Shown here in pieces: positions 28,644 through 37,243 of a stretch of 64,000 nucleotides of DNA (the first letter of the stretch is position 1; the number at the start of each line of letters is the position of its first letter). The DNA is taken from positions 1,426,001 to 1,490,000 of the forward strand of contig NZ_AP025490.1 of the NCBI RefSeq assembly GCF_024347495.1. Reading direction: 5' to 3'. The notes below the pieces were generated by a model. The model had not been told where the DNA came from. It did not search any database and saw only the letters and a program-made list of their open reading frames with translations. Origin of the DNA: Vibrio gallaecicus. Lineage in GTDB: Bacteria; Pseudomonadota; Gammaproteobacteria; Enterobacterales; Vibrionaceae. The translations under genes were made by a program, and so were the position numbers.

Positions 28644-28871
28644 TTACGAATTATACATCTTATCGAAGTTTTTCTGATTCCAGCCAACCATAACTTGGTC
28701 GCCGATCTTCAGTACAGGAATAGAGCGAGCGCCCATTGCTTGTAATTCCTTACGACCACGCTGCATTTTTGCGTTTGTCAGTCTGTAAGTGATTTTTTTA
28801 GAATCTAAATAACGCTGTGCATCTTTACAATGCGGGCATTTGTCTGCGATATATAAAACAACACGTTTCAT
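28644..28871 (-). CDS. Glutaredoxin-like protein
   Basis: About 75 residues, thioredoxin fold. Active site C-P-H-C is at residues 12-15 from the chosen start, and the cis-Pro motif is R-S-I-P-V-L. The start at 28871 fits the family length and has an AAAGAG upstream; an in-frame ATG at 28889 would add six residues. A small cytosolic dithiol glutaredoxin is likely. Monocistronic. Confidence 0.85.
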   Translation of the reverse strand: MKRVVLYIADKCPHCKDAQRYLDSKKITYRLTNAKMQRGRKELQAMGARSIPVLKIGDQVMVGWNQKNFDKMYNS

Positions 28872-29089
28872 GTTTATTGCTCTTTTCAATACTTAACTGT
28901 AGTTACTTATTTACCGTGCTCGGTGGAATACAATATTCAATGAAGCGCGGCAATACAGGAAGCAACCGATATTGCAGAGAAGTGTAGCGAATCTTAGGTG
29001 ATTAGAAAAGTGTGATCAGTTACACTGTGCGCCCTTAAATACAGCTATTTTGTCTGTTAGCGGCTTTAAACTATTGGTGACATTAAATA

Positions 29090-29587
29090 ATGCATCCCTC
29101 TTTACGTTTTATCCAAGGTTATCCCGAGCATATTGTAACTCCAGTTAGCCAGTTGATTGAGTCAGATCGTCTGGTAGCTTGGTTTGAGGCTCGGTACCCT
29201 GAAAATCACACAATAAAAAGTGAAAAAGCCTTATTTGACTACGCAATAGACATTAAAAATCGCTATATGAAAAAGACACCGCCTATCAGTAAAGTGATTT
29301 ACGATAGTAAAATTCATATTATTAACAACGCATTAGGTCTACATAGCTATGTAGCGAAGAATCATGGTGGGAAAATAAAATCCAAGAATGAAATTCGTAT
29401 TGCTAGTGTATTTAAAGATGCACCTGAATCTTTGTTAAGGATGTTAGTTGTTCACGAGCTCGCACATATAAAAGAAAAAAAACACGACAAAGCGTTTTAT
29501 CAATTATGTTGCCATATGGAGCCGGACTACCATCAGCTTGAGCTGGATGCTCGTTTATTTATGATTTATCTAGATTTGAAGAAGTAA
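29090..29587 (+). CDS. YgjP-like metal-dependent hydrolase
   Basis: 165 residues. The zinc motif H-E-L-A-H at 122-126 is followed by H132, giving the HExxH-x5-H pattern of the YgjP/DUF45 metallopeptidase family. The natural substrate is unknown. It lies 4 bp before rlmF, so the two are probably co-transcribed. Confidence 0.85.
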   Translation: MHPSLRFIQGYPEHIVTPVSQLIESDRLVAWFEARYPENHTIKSEKALFDYAIDIKNRYMKKTPPISKVIYDSKIHIINNALGLHSYVAKNHGGKIKSKNEIRIASVFKDAPESLLRMLVVHELAHIKEKKHDKAFYQLCCHMEPDYHQLELDARLFMIYLDLKK

Positions 29588-29591
29588 CCTC

Positions 29592-30920
29592 ATGAGCCAA
29601 TCTGAAAATAAAAAAACATTGAGCCTACCTAAGCGTAAGCCTGCTAGCCACTCTAATGCTGACAAAACGCCTAAAGCTACTAGTAAATCAAAGCCTGTTA
29701 AAAAAGGAAGTACTTCAAATAAAAATGAAGAGAGTTCCAGTAAGTTCAAATCAACAAGCAAACCAAACGCTAAGAAGACAGCCAATAAGCCTGCGAATGC
29801 GGGTTCTTATAAACAAAATAAAAATAAGAGCGGCTTTAAAGGCAAGAACGGTCAAAAAGGCTTCAAAGATTCGAAGAAACAAAGTAAGCCAAGCGGTCTG
29901 CATCCTCGTAATCAGCATACGGGGCGTTATGATTTCAGCTTACTAGTGAAAGCTTTGCCGGAACTAGCGGAACATTTGATAAAGAACCCATCAGGTGAAG
30001 ATACCGTCAACTTTTCAGATCCTGTAGCAGTCAAGTTGCTCAACAAAGCTTTGCTTGCTCACCACTACGGCGTGAAACATTGGGATATTCCAGTTGGTTA
30101 CCTTTGCCCACCGATTCCGGGAAGAGCCGATTACATACATCGAGTCGCTGACCTTCTAAACTCTGAATGCGAAGATGGGTTGTATCCACATAAATCAGTG
30201 AAAGCGTTCGATGTTGGAGTAGGGGCTAACTGTATTTACCCAATCATTGGTGCAACTGAATACAATTGGAAGTTTACTGGTAGTGACGTTGATCCGCTTT
30301 CAATTAAAGCGGCTAACTTTATTGCAGAAAGTAACCCAACTTTGAAAGGTAAGATTCGCTGTAAGCTTCAACATAGTGAAGATTTTGTCTTTAAAGGAAT
30401 AATTGCTCACAATGAACGTTACGATGTCATAATTTGTAACCCGCCATTCCATAGTTCTTTAGAAGAAGCCGAAAAAGGCAGCCAACGTAAAATAGACAAC
30501 TTGGCAGCCAACCGAGCGAAGAAATCAGGTCAAGCTACGGCTAATTTTGATAGAAATAAGCTTGATAGTAACAAGCTTGGTAAAAACGCTACTCCAATGA
30601 CGAATAAAGAGCAACCAATTTCTGGTAAACCAGTGCTGAATTTTGGTGGTCAGAAATCTGAGCTATGGTGTGAAGGTGGAGAAGCCGAATTTGTATCTAA
30701 AATGGCTCGTGAGAGTCGAAAATTCTCGACACAAGTGCTTTGGTTTACCACTCTGCTGTCAAAAAAGGACAACGTAGAGATCTTACGTAAAGAACTGGAT
30801 AGACAGCAGGTAAAGCAAGTGAAGGTGGTTGAAATGTCCCAAGGACAGAAAGTGAGCCGCTTTGTTGCGTGGACATTTATGGATAAGCAACAACGTCAAG
30901 AGTGGATTAAACTGAAATAA
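29592..30920 (+). CDS. rlmF: 23S rRNA (adenine-1618-N6)-methyltransferase
   Basis: SAM-dependent methyltransferase acting on A1618 of 23S rRNA. Motif IV N-P-P-F-H-S-S begins at 283, and [11 protein letters not shown] is the SAM-binding motif. At 442 residues it is far longer than the E. coli enzyme (about 308). It has a roughly 105-residue N-terminal tail very rich in Lys, Ser and Asn, likely disordered and RNA-binding, and an extra loop of about 30 residues near 310-345 before L-N-F-G-G-Q, which includes a 15-bp repeat. Confidence 0.94.
   Translation: MSQSENKKTLSLPKRKPASHSNADKTPKATSKSKPVKKGSTSNKNEESSSKFKSTSKPNAKKTANKPANAGSYKQNKNKSGFKGKNGQKGFKDSKKQSKPSGLHPRNQHTGRYDFSLLVKALPELAEHLIKNPSGEDTVNFSDPVAVKLLNKALLAHHYGVKHWDIPVGYLCPPIPGRADYIHRVADLLNSECEDGLYPHKSVKAFDVGVGANCIYPIIGATEYNWKFTGSDVDPLSIKAANFIAESNPTLKGKIRCKLQHSEDFVFKGIIAHNERYDVIICNPPFHSSLEEAEKGSQRKIDNLAANRAKKSGQATANFDRNKLDSNKLGKNATPMTNKEQPISGKPVLNFGGQKSELWCEGGEAEFVSKMARESRKFSTQVLWFTTLLSKKDNVEILRKELDRQQVKQVKVVEMSQGQKVSRFVAWTFMDKQQRQEWIKLK
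30546..30590 (+). repeat. In-frame 15-bp imperfect repeat in rlmF
   Basis: Three 15-nt units encode [10 protein letters not shown] and L-G-K-N-A at about residue 319, inside the inserted loop after the catalytic N-P-P-F motif. Confidence 0.6.
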
Positions 30921-30955
30921 AGGTTAAGAACTGACTGGATTACAGGGGGAATGAT

Positions 30956-31216
30956 ATGGATATTGAAATCTACATGCCTTGTAATCCTGTCTGGTTTTGT
31001 GAAACGTTAGAAGTACTCTTCGCCGTTCTTTTCTTTGTTGGCGTTTTATTTTTCATTAGGATCGTATGGAAAGAGCACCAGCGGATTTATGGAAAAGCCA
31101 AACGATCTTCAACTTCAGCCAGAAAGCATGCTTCCATATCTAAGTCCACTTCTAAGCATAAACCCGTATCTAAGCGTAAACCTACCTCTTATCAAAATGA
31201 TCTTAACGAAAAATGA
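30956..31216 (+). CDS. Small single-pass membrane protein with basic repeat tail
   Basis: 86 residues. One hydrophobic segment (about 17-39) is followed by W-K-E-H-Q-R and a Lys/Ser/Arg-rich tail that should face the cytosol. The tail contains hexapeptide-like units K-H-A-S-I-S, K-S-T-S, K-H-K-P-V-S and K-R-K-P-T-S. A good ribosome binding site (GGGGGA) precedes the ATG, 35 bp after rlmF. No family recognised; it may have expanded by repeat growth. Confidence 0.6.
   Translation: MDIEIYMPCNPVWFCETLEVLFAVLFFVGVLFFIRIVWKEHQRIYGKAKRSSTSARKHASISKSTSKHKPVSKRKPTSYQNDLNEK
31124..31189 (+). repeat. In-frame 18-bp (one 12-bp) imperfect repeat in the small membrane protein
   Basis: Units of 18, 12, 18 and 18 nt, each starting AAG and ending TCT, encode K-x-x-x-x-S blocks of the basic tail. 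Confidence 0.65.
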
Positions 31217-31224
31217 AGCACTAG

Positions 31225-31956
31225 CTAGCTAGCCTCTAACTCTTCTAACTTAGCTTGATATTTTTTCTGTAAAGCTGAATTGCCGGCTTTAGACTCTAGC
31301 TCAACTAAAATTTTCAGAGATGGAATTTGATACCCGTAACTTTGATGGAATTTTAAAAGTCGAATTCTTGCATCTAAAAACTTGTTGTTGGTAACTTCTA
31401 TCTTCGAGAGTTGAAGAATTGATCTAACGCGATTTGGGTCATGATCAAGTGCTCGAGCAAAGTAATTTTGCGCTTGGTCGATATTTCCAGCTTTTACCGC
31501 ACATAAAGCCGCATTCTCATAACTGGCTGAAATCAAATAGTAATACGGTTGCTTGATCGCTTGGTTGAAGTATTGGTCTGCTTTTTTGTAGTCACCTTGT
31601 TTACATAAAAAAGTACCGTAATTATTCAATACGTTACCGTTTCGAGAGTCATATCTTAATGCTTTCTTATAGGTCGCTTCTGCTTGTTTAGGTTCTCCGA
31701 CCTTTTCATAGTAATGCGCCATTGAAAGGTGTGCTCGGTAATAAGTGGGATCATGTTTGATAGCTAATTCGAGGTTTTCCCTAGCTCGAACCATATTCCC
31801 TTGCTCCATATAACCAAGACCCAGTGCAATGCGAGATTCAGACATCGCTTTAGGTTCGGCTTCAACTTGAACGGGACCATCTGTAACAGAAACACAGCCA
31901 ACCATAGTTAATGATGACAATAACACTAGGTGAGATAATGATGTTTTTACAGGCAT
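31225..31956 (-). CDS. TPR lipoprotein, PilW/PilF-like type IV pilus assembly factor
   Basis: About 243 residues. Lipobox ends T-M-V-G-C, so it is a lipoprotein. The mature part contains about five tetratricopeptide repeats (for example A-L-G-L-G-Y-M-E-Q-G-N-M-V-R-A-R-E-N-L and A-H-Y-Y-E-K-V-G-E-P-K-Q-A-E), matching PilW/PilF, which supports secretin assembly in type IV pili. The ATG at 31956 is chosen for its AAGGAG at good spacing. Neighbours (rlmF, metA) are unrelated, so the pilus role rests on homology alone. Confidence 0.75.
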   Translation of the reverse strand: MPVKTSLSHLVLLSSLTMVGCVSVTDGPVQVEAEPKAMSESRIALGLGYMEQGNMVRARENLELAIKHDPTYYRAHLSMAHYYEKVGEPKQAEATYKKALRYDSRNGNVLNNYGTFLCKQGDYKKADQYFNQAIKQPYYYLISASYENAALCAVKAGNIDQAQNYFARALDHDPNRVRSILQLSKIEVTNNKFLDARIRLLKFHQSYGYQIPSLKILVELESKAGNSALQKKYQAKLEELEAS

Positions 31957-32045
31957 GTTTCGACTCCTTATGAACATGTGTCCATCATATGAAATCGAAT
32001 GTGGTAGTGGGTTAAGTCAGGTGCATAATGCGACTCATACGCCAC

Positions 32046-32105
32046 AAAAAAGCCGTGTCTTCAAATCACCAACTTATGATTCACTTGGCTTTGAATAACA
32101 CGGCT
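32046..32105 (-). terminator. Terminator of metA
   Basis: On the minus strand the outer stem AGCCGTGT / ACACGGCT is followed by a T-run. The long loop contains further pairing (CAAA/TTTG). It lies 77 bp after the metA stop. Confidence 0.8.
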
Positions 32106-32181
32106 GAGTAGATGGCAATGAGATAAAAACTATGTCGCCATTAATACGATGTTTACACTAATACTATGTTTGAATTGTTAG

Positions 32182-33123
32182 CTAGTCATCTTTTGTGAAG
32201 TTCTCTTCGCTAAACTTATCAAGGTCATAAGGTGTTTGTTGGTATACACAGTAATTTAGCCAGTTTGAGAACAGCAGGTGACCGTGGCTACGCCAACTTG
32301 CGACTGGCTTATTGTCGGGGTTGTTATTCGGGTAATAGTTAATAGGGATGATAGGTTCCATACCTTCCCCAAGATCTCGAATGTATTCGTTGTGAAGGGT
32401 GTGAGCGTCATACTCTGGGTGACCAGTGACAAACACATTACGTTTATCTTTCGTAGCCGCTAAATACACTCCCGCATCATCAGATGTAGCCAGAATATCT
32501 AAGTCCGTATGCTCAGCAAGAAATTCAGATGAGAAGTCAGCGTAACGAGAATGAGGCGCTAAGAAGGTGTCATCAAAACCGCGTAGAACTGGGTGGTATG
32601 GCTGGTGGATTTTATGATGATAAACACCCGACAACTTTTCTTTGCGCGTACGTTTTGGTAAGTCGTAAAGTAATTTCAAGCCAGCTTGCGCAGCCCAGCA
32701 AACATAAAGGGTAGAGGTAACGTGCTTGTTTGCCCAATTCATGATGGTTTGTAGATGTTCCCAATAAATAACATCTTCAAATTGAACCAAACCAAGTGGG
32801 GCGCCTGTAATGATCAAGCCATCAAAGTTTCGTCCTTTTACCATTTCAAACTGGCGGTAAAAGTTATCTAAGTGCTCCGTTGGCGTGTTTTTGCTTGCGC
32901 GATCATCAATTCGAAGCAGTTCAATATCAACTTGCAGTGGGCTGTTAGATAAAAGGCGTAAGAATTGAGTTTCAGCTTCAATTTTCTTAGGCATTAAATT
33001 TAGGATCAACACTCTCAGTGGACGGATTTCCTGAGTTGATGCTCTTGAAACAGGCATTACGAAGATGTTCTCTTCGCGAAGAACATCGGATGCCGGTAGT
33101 TGATCTGGAATACGAATAGGCAC
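32182..33123 (-). CDS. metA: Homoserine O-succinyltransferase
   Basis: 313 residues, first committed step of methionine synthesis. The catalytic residues sit at the E. coli positions: C142 (Y-V-C-W-A-A-Q-A-G), H235 and E237 (T-G-H-P-E-Y-D). The N-terminus [11 protein letters not shown] is canonical. A tandem MetJ operator with one perfect met box lies 18-41 bp upstream of the start, so methionine repression is expected. Confidence 0.96.
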   Translation of the reverse strand: MPIRIPDQLPASDVLREENIFVMPVSRASTQEIRPLRVLILNLMPKKIEAETQFLRLLSNSPLQVDIELLRIDDRASKNTPTEHLDNFYRQFEMVKGRNFDGLIITGAPLGLVQFEDVIYWEHLQTIMNWANKHVTSTLYVCWAAQAGLKLLYDLPKRTRKEKLSGVYHHKIHQPYHPVLRGFDDTFLAPHSRYADFSSEFLAEHTDLDILATSDDAGVYLAATKDKRNVFVTGHPEYDAHTLHNEYIRDLGEGMEPIIPINYYPNNNPDNKPVASWRSHGHLLFSNWLNYCVYQQTPYDLDKFSEENFTKDD

Positions 33124-33140
33124 AGCTTTCTCCCTAAGCT

Positions 33141-33164
33141 AGATTTTTAGACGTCTATACTTCT
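33141..33164. promoter_or_regulatory. MetJ operator (tandem met boxes) upstream of metA
   Basis: Three consecutive 8-mers: AGATTTTT (5/8 to consensus), AGACGTCT (perfect 8/8) and ATACTTCT (6/8). MetJ binds adjacent boxes cooperatively. The position just upstream of metA makes this a confident regulatory call. Confidence 0.88.
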
Positions 33165-33383
33165 GAACTTATCGCATATTGATCTCTATGTCGATATAGA
33201 ATTACATTGAGATCACATTTCTTTCATAGCTAGACCGCTGTTAGTAAGTAAATTGAAGCTAGGTATTCGGTTGAGTTTGTCATCTAAGTATTTGCTAGGT
33301 GGACTAAATGTAGGTAATCAAAGTAAGAAAAATAAGGCGAGCTGCGTTAATATTGCTGTGGTTATAACGTAAATAGAGTTTTC

Positions 33384-33773
33384 ATGGTGAAACTGATACT
33401 TATTAGGGGGCTTCCTGGTTCTGGAAAGTCAACGAAAGCTAAATACTATGTTGCTGAGCAACCCAATCTAACTAAACATATTGAAGCCGATATGTTTTTT
33501 GTAGGAGACGATGGGCACTATCGTTTTGATGCCAGTCAGCTACAGCATGCTCACAGGTGGTGTCAAGACACCACCGAGAAATGGCTTAGAAGTGGTATTA
33601 ATGTAGTCGTTTCAAATACATTTGTGAAGCAATGGGAAATGAAGTTTTATAGGCAGTTGGCGTTAAAATACAAAGCTGAATTGGTTATAGAGACCTGCCG
33701 TGAACAGTATCAAAATATTCATGGTGTTGAGGACGCCGTCATTAAACGTATGAAGCGCGATTGGCAAGAATAG
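33384..33773 (+). CDS. P-loop ATP-binding protein (AAA_33 / kinase-like)
   Basis: 129 residues. Walker A G-L-P-G-S-G-K-S at 8-15. The E-A-D-M-F-F and V-V-S-N-T-F patterns resemble polynucleotide-kinase-type or zeta-toxin-like P-loop kinases (AAA_33). No antitoxin-like neighbour is evident. 30 bp upstream of the DUF3859 gene, likely the same transcript. Substrate unknown. Confidence 0.75.
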   Translation: MVKLILIRGLPGSGKSTKAKYYVAEQPNLTKHIEADMFFVGDDGHYRFDASQLQHAHRWCQDTTEKWLRSGINVVVSNTFVKQWEMKFYRQLALKYKAELVIETCREQYQNIHGVEDAVIKRMKRDWQE

Positions 33774-33803
33774 CAAGGCAAGAAGAACAAGGTAGAGAGA
33801 AAC

Positions 33804-34226
33804 ATGGCAAAACGTTCAGTCATTGTTGATATGACTTCTTACGGTGTTTACACAAAGTGGGATTCCCGTTCTAAACAGTTACCGAAAATTCAAGAATTCA
33901 CGACTCAAGTGGATGCAGAGATTGATGTTGAATTTGGCTACATTATCAACATTAAAAAAGCGAAAGGTGAGAAAATTCGTTACTGCATTTACCACCCCAA
34001 CATTACTACTGAAGATGGTGAAGTTCTTGAACCGTTCGATGGTGAAGAGTACGTTGGCAATAATGATTGGGATTTTTATCTTGGTGATACGATTTGGGAA
34101 CCGATTTCGAATAAAACTGGGAAATGGCGTATGACCATAGAGTTGCAGGGCAAGATCATTGCGGATAAGACCTTTGATCTCATTGCAAAAGATGAAGCCC
34201 AATTTTGGAAGCGCCGAGGTTTTTAG
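33804..34226 (+). CDS. DUF3859 family protein
   Basis: 140 residues, no signal peptide, beta-rich. The sequence (Y-G-V-Y-T at the start, and G-K-W-R-M-T-I-E-L-Q-G-K-I-I-A-D-K-T-F near the end) fits DUF3859, a small family of unknown function. It follows the P-loop gene closely and ends before a terminator. Confidence 0.75.
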   Translation: MAKRSVIVDMTSYGVYTKWDSRSKQLPKIQEFTTQVDAEIDVEFGYIINIKKAKGEKIRYCIYHPNITTEDGEVLEPFDGEEYVGNNDWDFYLGDTIWEPISNKTGKWRMTIELQGKIIADKTFDLIAKDEAQFWKRRGF

Positions 34227-34291
34227 CCTTAGCTAATGAGCCTACTTTTACCTTTACTTTGTTATTCGTTAGCCTGATTATCCGTGAATAT

Positions 34292-34324
34292 AAAAAAGCC
34301 GATCTGTTTGAGTTCGGCTTTTTT
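34292..34324. terminator. Bidirectional terminator
   Basis: AAAAAGCCGA / TCGGCTTTTT stem with an 11-nt loop between the convergent DUF3859 and M20 peptidase genes. Confidence 0.9.
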
Positions 34325-34382
34325 ATTGTAAGAAACGTGGCGAGTTATTGAAGTCGCCACGAATTCATATCGAGACTTTAAA

Positions 34383-35489
34383 TTAGTTAGTTACGTATGA
34401 AATAACAAATTCAGTGATAGAAACCATGTCTTTCACAGCAATGTATTCTTCAGTAGTGTGGACTTTAGCCATACCAGTAGATAGGTTTACAGTCGTTAGA
34501 CCTTTTGCATTGAAGTTATTCGCATCACTACCACCACCAGTACGTTTTGTATTCGCCGTGATGCCTAATTTTTCAAACGCAGATTTAATAGCAGTAATGT
34601 GTTTATGGTCATCTTCGATAACGAAAGCATCATAAGCGCGAGTAGATTCAATTTCGACTTCTGCACCAAACTGCTTCGCACTTGCTTCGAAAGTTTCAAT
34701 CATGTGATTAACTTGATTGGTTAACTTCTCTCCATTTAGAGAACGCGCTTCCGCTACAACTTTGATTTCAGGCATGACGATATTCGTTGCTTGTCCACCT
34801 TCAACAATCCCAACGTTTGCTGTTGTTTCTTCGTCAATGCGAAGTAGGTTCATTTTTGTGATGGCGTCTGCAGCCACTTGGATAGCACTGATGCCTTCTT
34901 CAGGAGCAAGACCAGCATGCGCAGGGCGTCCTTTAATTGTCGCAACGATTTTTTGTTGGCCAGGAGCGGCATTTACAATCGTGCCAATTGGACCGCCAGT
35001 ATCTAAAACAATAGCGTGTTCAGATTGAATGAATGACATATCGAAGTTTAAAGAGCCAAATAAGCCGCCTTCCTCAAATACAGTGAAAGCAATCTCAATA
35101 GTGTTGTGCTCTAGACCGTCGGCTTTGATGCAGCGAACGGCTTCCATGATTGCTGCAATGCCAGATTTGTCATCACCACCAAGGATAGTGTTACCTTTCG
35201 AGCGGATAATGCCATCTTCAATGATAGGTTCAATACCAATGCCAGGGGTGACGGTATCCATGTGGCAACTGAAAACAGTGCTGCCTGCTAGTGAGCCTTC
35301 AAGCTTCGCGTAGATGTTAAAACCATTTGATACTTCAGCTGGTACAGGCAATTTATGTACTTCAAAGCCTAGTGCCCCAAGTTGCTCAGCCAGTGTTTCG
35401 GCAATAGCTTTTTCATTGCGAGATTCGCTGTCAATTTTTACAAGATCACAAAAGTGTTCAACTAGGCGTTGTTCGTTAACTTTGGTCAT
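34383..35489 (-). CDS. M20-family peptidase (PepT-like)
   Basis: About 368 residues. Zinc ligands of the M20 fold are visible in S-C-H-M-D-T-V (H and D), G-G-D-D-K-S-G, the catalytic pair F-E-E-G-G, L-D-T-G-G and a late K-V-H-T-T-E-E-Y. The closest group is the peptidase T-like (PepT-2/YqjE) proteins, so cytosolic di/tripeptide hydrolysis is likely, but the substrate is not proven. I start at 35489 because a GAGAG lies upstream; an ATG at 35504 adds five residues. Confidence 0.88.
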   Translation of the reverse strand: MTKVNEQRLVEHFCDLVKIDSESRNEKAIAETLAEQLGALGFEVHKLPVPAEVSNGFNIYAKLEGSLAGSTVFSCHMDTVTPGIGIEPIIEDGIIRSKGNTILGGDDKSGIAAIMEAVRCIKADGLEHNTIEIAFTVFEEGGLFGSLNFDMSFIQSEHAIVLDTGGPIGTIVNAAPGQQKIVATIKGRPAHAGLAPEEGISAIQVAADAITKMNLLRIDEETTANVGIVEGGQATNIVMPEIKVVAEARSLNGEKLTNQVNHMIETFEASAKQFGAEVEIESTRAYDAFVIEDDHKHITAIKSAFEKLGITANTKRTGGGSDANNFNAKGLTTVNLSTGMAKVHTTEEYIAVKDMVSITEFVISYVTN

Positions 35490-35835
35490 TATTAAAACTC
35501 TCATTATATCTGCACCTATAAGAAATAGACGCAGTGTAGGAACAGGAAATCCAATATAACGCTAATGAACTAGTAGATTGCCTGAGTTAAATCAAGAAAA
35601 GCATATGATTGTGCTAAAAAAAGCAGAGTAATTTGAAACATTCTATTTATTGATTGATCGCAAAATTAAATGATTATCGAGAGATATTGATTTGATATGG
35701 AAGTGCTTCAAAAAGACGTCAAATAGAAGAAAGCAATGAATGACGATTGATCTGGTTATCCAGCGTTATTCCATTTCATCTATCGCTTATGAATACTCTT
35801 TAAAAATCGGAGTGTTTTACAGTAGGAAATCTTCT

Positions 35836-35853
35836 TGTACATAAACAAGTACA
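35836..35853. promoter_or_regulatory. TyrR-like box 1, upstream of hpd
   Basis: TGTACA-N6-AGTACA, inside a perfect inverted repeat CTTGTAC-N8-GTACAAG. It matches 9 of the 12 conserved bases of the TyrR consensus TGTAAA-N6-TTTACA and keeps the key G and C. About 320 bp upstream of hpd. Confidence 0.55.
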
Positions 35854-35910
35854 AGCTGCCGTAAAGTTAAGTGACTGATTTATAGTCTTTCTATGAAACC
35901 TCAAGGTAAA

Positions 35911-35928
35911 TGTAACTTTAAATTTACG
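35911..35928. promoter_or_regulatory. TyrR-like box 2, upstream of hpd
   Basis: TGTAAC-N6-TTTACG, a 10 of 12 match to the TyrR consensus. It is 75 bp from box 1 centre to centre, near a whole number of helical turns, so two bound dimers could face the same side. Regulation by TyrR is inferred. Confidence 0.65.
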
Positions 35929-36169
35929 TTAAATATTTGTTAAATTTGGTTTTTGTATTTCCTTCCTTAATATTCCCAATCTTGTCATTTTGAGCCAAGT
36001 TAGAACTACCTGATTCAAAGTGTTAATGGGCTGGATAACTAGAAATGATTGATAACCAACATTGACTAGTAACTCATCCAGTTTTACGCATCAGCTTGAA
36101 CTCATCAGTTATGAGTACGAGCAAGCTTTGAATAGAAAACTAAAAATGAACAGTCTAAGGGAGTAGAAC

Positions 36170-37243
36170 ATGTCGACGATATTTAACCCACTAGGTACAG
36201 ATGGCTTTGAATTTGTTGAATATACCGCTGCGAATTCAGAAGGAATAGAGCAACTTAAAGGGTTATTTGGTGATCTAGGTTTTGCTGAGATAGCTCAGCA
36301 TCGCTCGAAAAAAGCATGGCTATATCGTCAAGGGGATGTGAATTTCATTGTTAACGCAGAACCTCACAGCCAAGCTGAGGCTTTTGCTGCTCTTCATGGA
36401 CCTTCAGTATGTGGTATGGCTTTTCGTGTAACAGATGCAAAAGTCGCTCTTGATCATGCAAAAGAAAATGGTGGGCGAGAATACCAAACTCAAGTAGGAC
36501 CAATGGAGCTGAGTATCCCTGCTATCTATGGCATTGGTGACAGCCTTCTTTACTTTGTAGACCGCTATGGCTCACAAGATATTTACGATGTTGATTTTTG
36601 TCTTTATGACGATGCAAAACAACGAATGGAAAAGAAAGACGTTGGTCTTTTTGAAATTGATCATCTCACGCACAATGTGAAGCAAGGAAACATGGACGTT
36701 TGGTCTGGTTTCTATGAGCGCATTGGTAACTTCCGCGAGATTCGTTACTTTGATATTGAAGGCAAATTGACAGGGTTAGTCAGCCGCGCAATGACCGCGC
36801 CATGTGGCAAAATCCGCATTCCAATTAATGAATCTTCAGACGATAAATCACAAATAGAAGAATTCATCCGTGAATACAAAGGTGAAGGCATCCAGCACAT
36901 TGCGATGTCGACCAATGACATTTACAAAACTGTGCAGACACTTCGCAAACGTGGCATGGACTTTATGCCAACGCCAGATACCTATTATGAAAAGCTTGAT
37001 GGCCGCGTTCCTGGGCACGGAGAAAATAAGTCGGAGTTACAAGACTTACGAATTCTTCTTGATGGCGCTCCAACAAAAGATGGCATTTTATTGCAGATCT
37101 TTACTCAAACCGTAATCGGCCCGGTTTTCTTTGAGATTATCCAGCGTAAAGGTAACGAAGGGTTTGGTGAAGGTAACTTCAAAGCTCTGTTTGAATCGAT
37201 TGAAGAAGACCAAATAAGACGAGGAGTGTTAAGCGATGCGTAA
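36170..37243 (+). CDS. hpd: 4-Hydroxyphenylpyruvate dioxygenase
   Basis: 357-residue Fe(II) dioxygenase converting 4-hydroxyphenylpyruvate to homogentisate in tyrosine breakdown. The iron triad is visible: H165 (E-I-D-H-L-T-H), H243 (I-Q-H-I-A-M) and E322 (F-F-E-I-I-Q-R). Full length for bacterial HPPD. First gene of the hpd-hmgA-fah-maiA operon; it overlaps hmgA by 8 bp. Homogentisate made by this enzyme can oxidise to brown pyomelanin if hmgA fails. Confidence 0.96.
   Translation: MSTIFNPLGTDGFEFVEYTAANSEGIEQLKGLFGDLGFAEIAQHRSKKAWLYRQGDVNFIVNAEPHSQAEAFAALHGPSVCGMAFRVTDAKVALDHAKENGGREYQTQVGPMELSIPAIYGIGDSLLYFVDRYGSQDIYDVDFCLYDDAKQRMEKKDVGLFEIDHLTHNVKQGNMDVWSGFYERIGNFREIRYFDIEGKLTGLVSRAMTAPCGKIRIPINESSDDKSQIEEFIREYKGEGIQHIAMSTNDIYKTVQTLRKRGMDFMPTPDTYYEKLDGRVPGHGENKSELQDLRILLDGAPTKDGILLQIFTQTVIGPVFFEIIQRKGNEGFGEGNFKALFESIEEDQIRRGVLSDA

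Larger units (their letters stand above)
35505..36169. other. Long intergenic region upstream of the tyrosine operon
   Basis: 665 bp without a convincing gene. It separates the divergent M20 peptidase gene from hpd. It holds two TyrR-like boxes, AT-rich stretches suitable for promoters, and no T-run terminator. No sigma-54 promoter pattern was recognised. Confidence 0.7.

Noticed and set aside
34717..35559. Several plus-strand frames opposite the M20 peptidase gene
   Set aside because: Low-complexity Ser/Ala/Pro-rich translations typical of antisense frames of a conserved gene.
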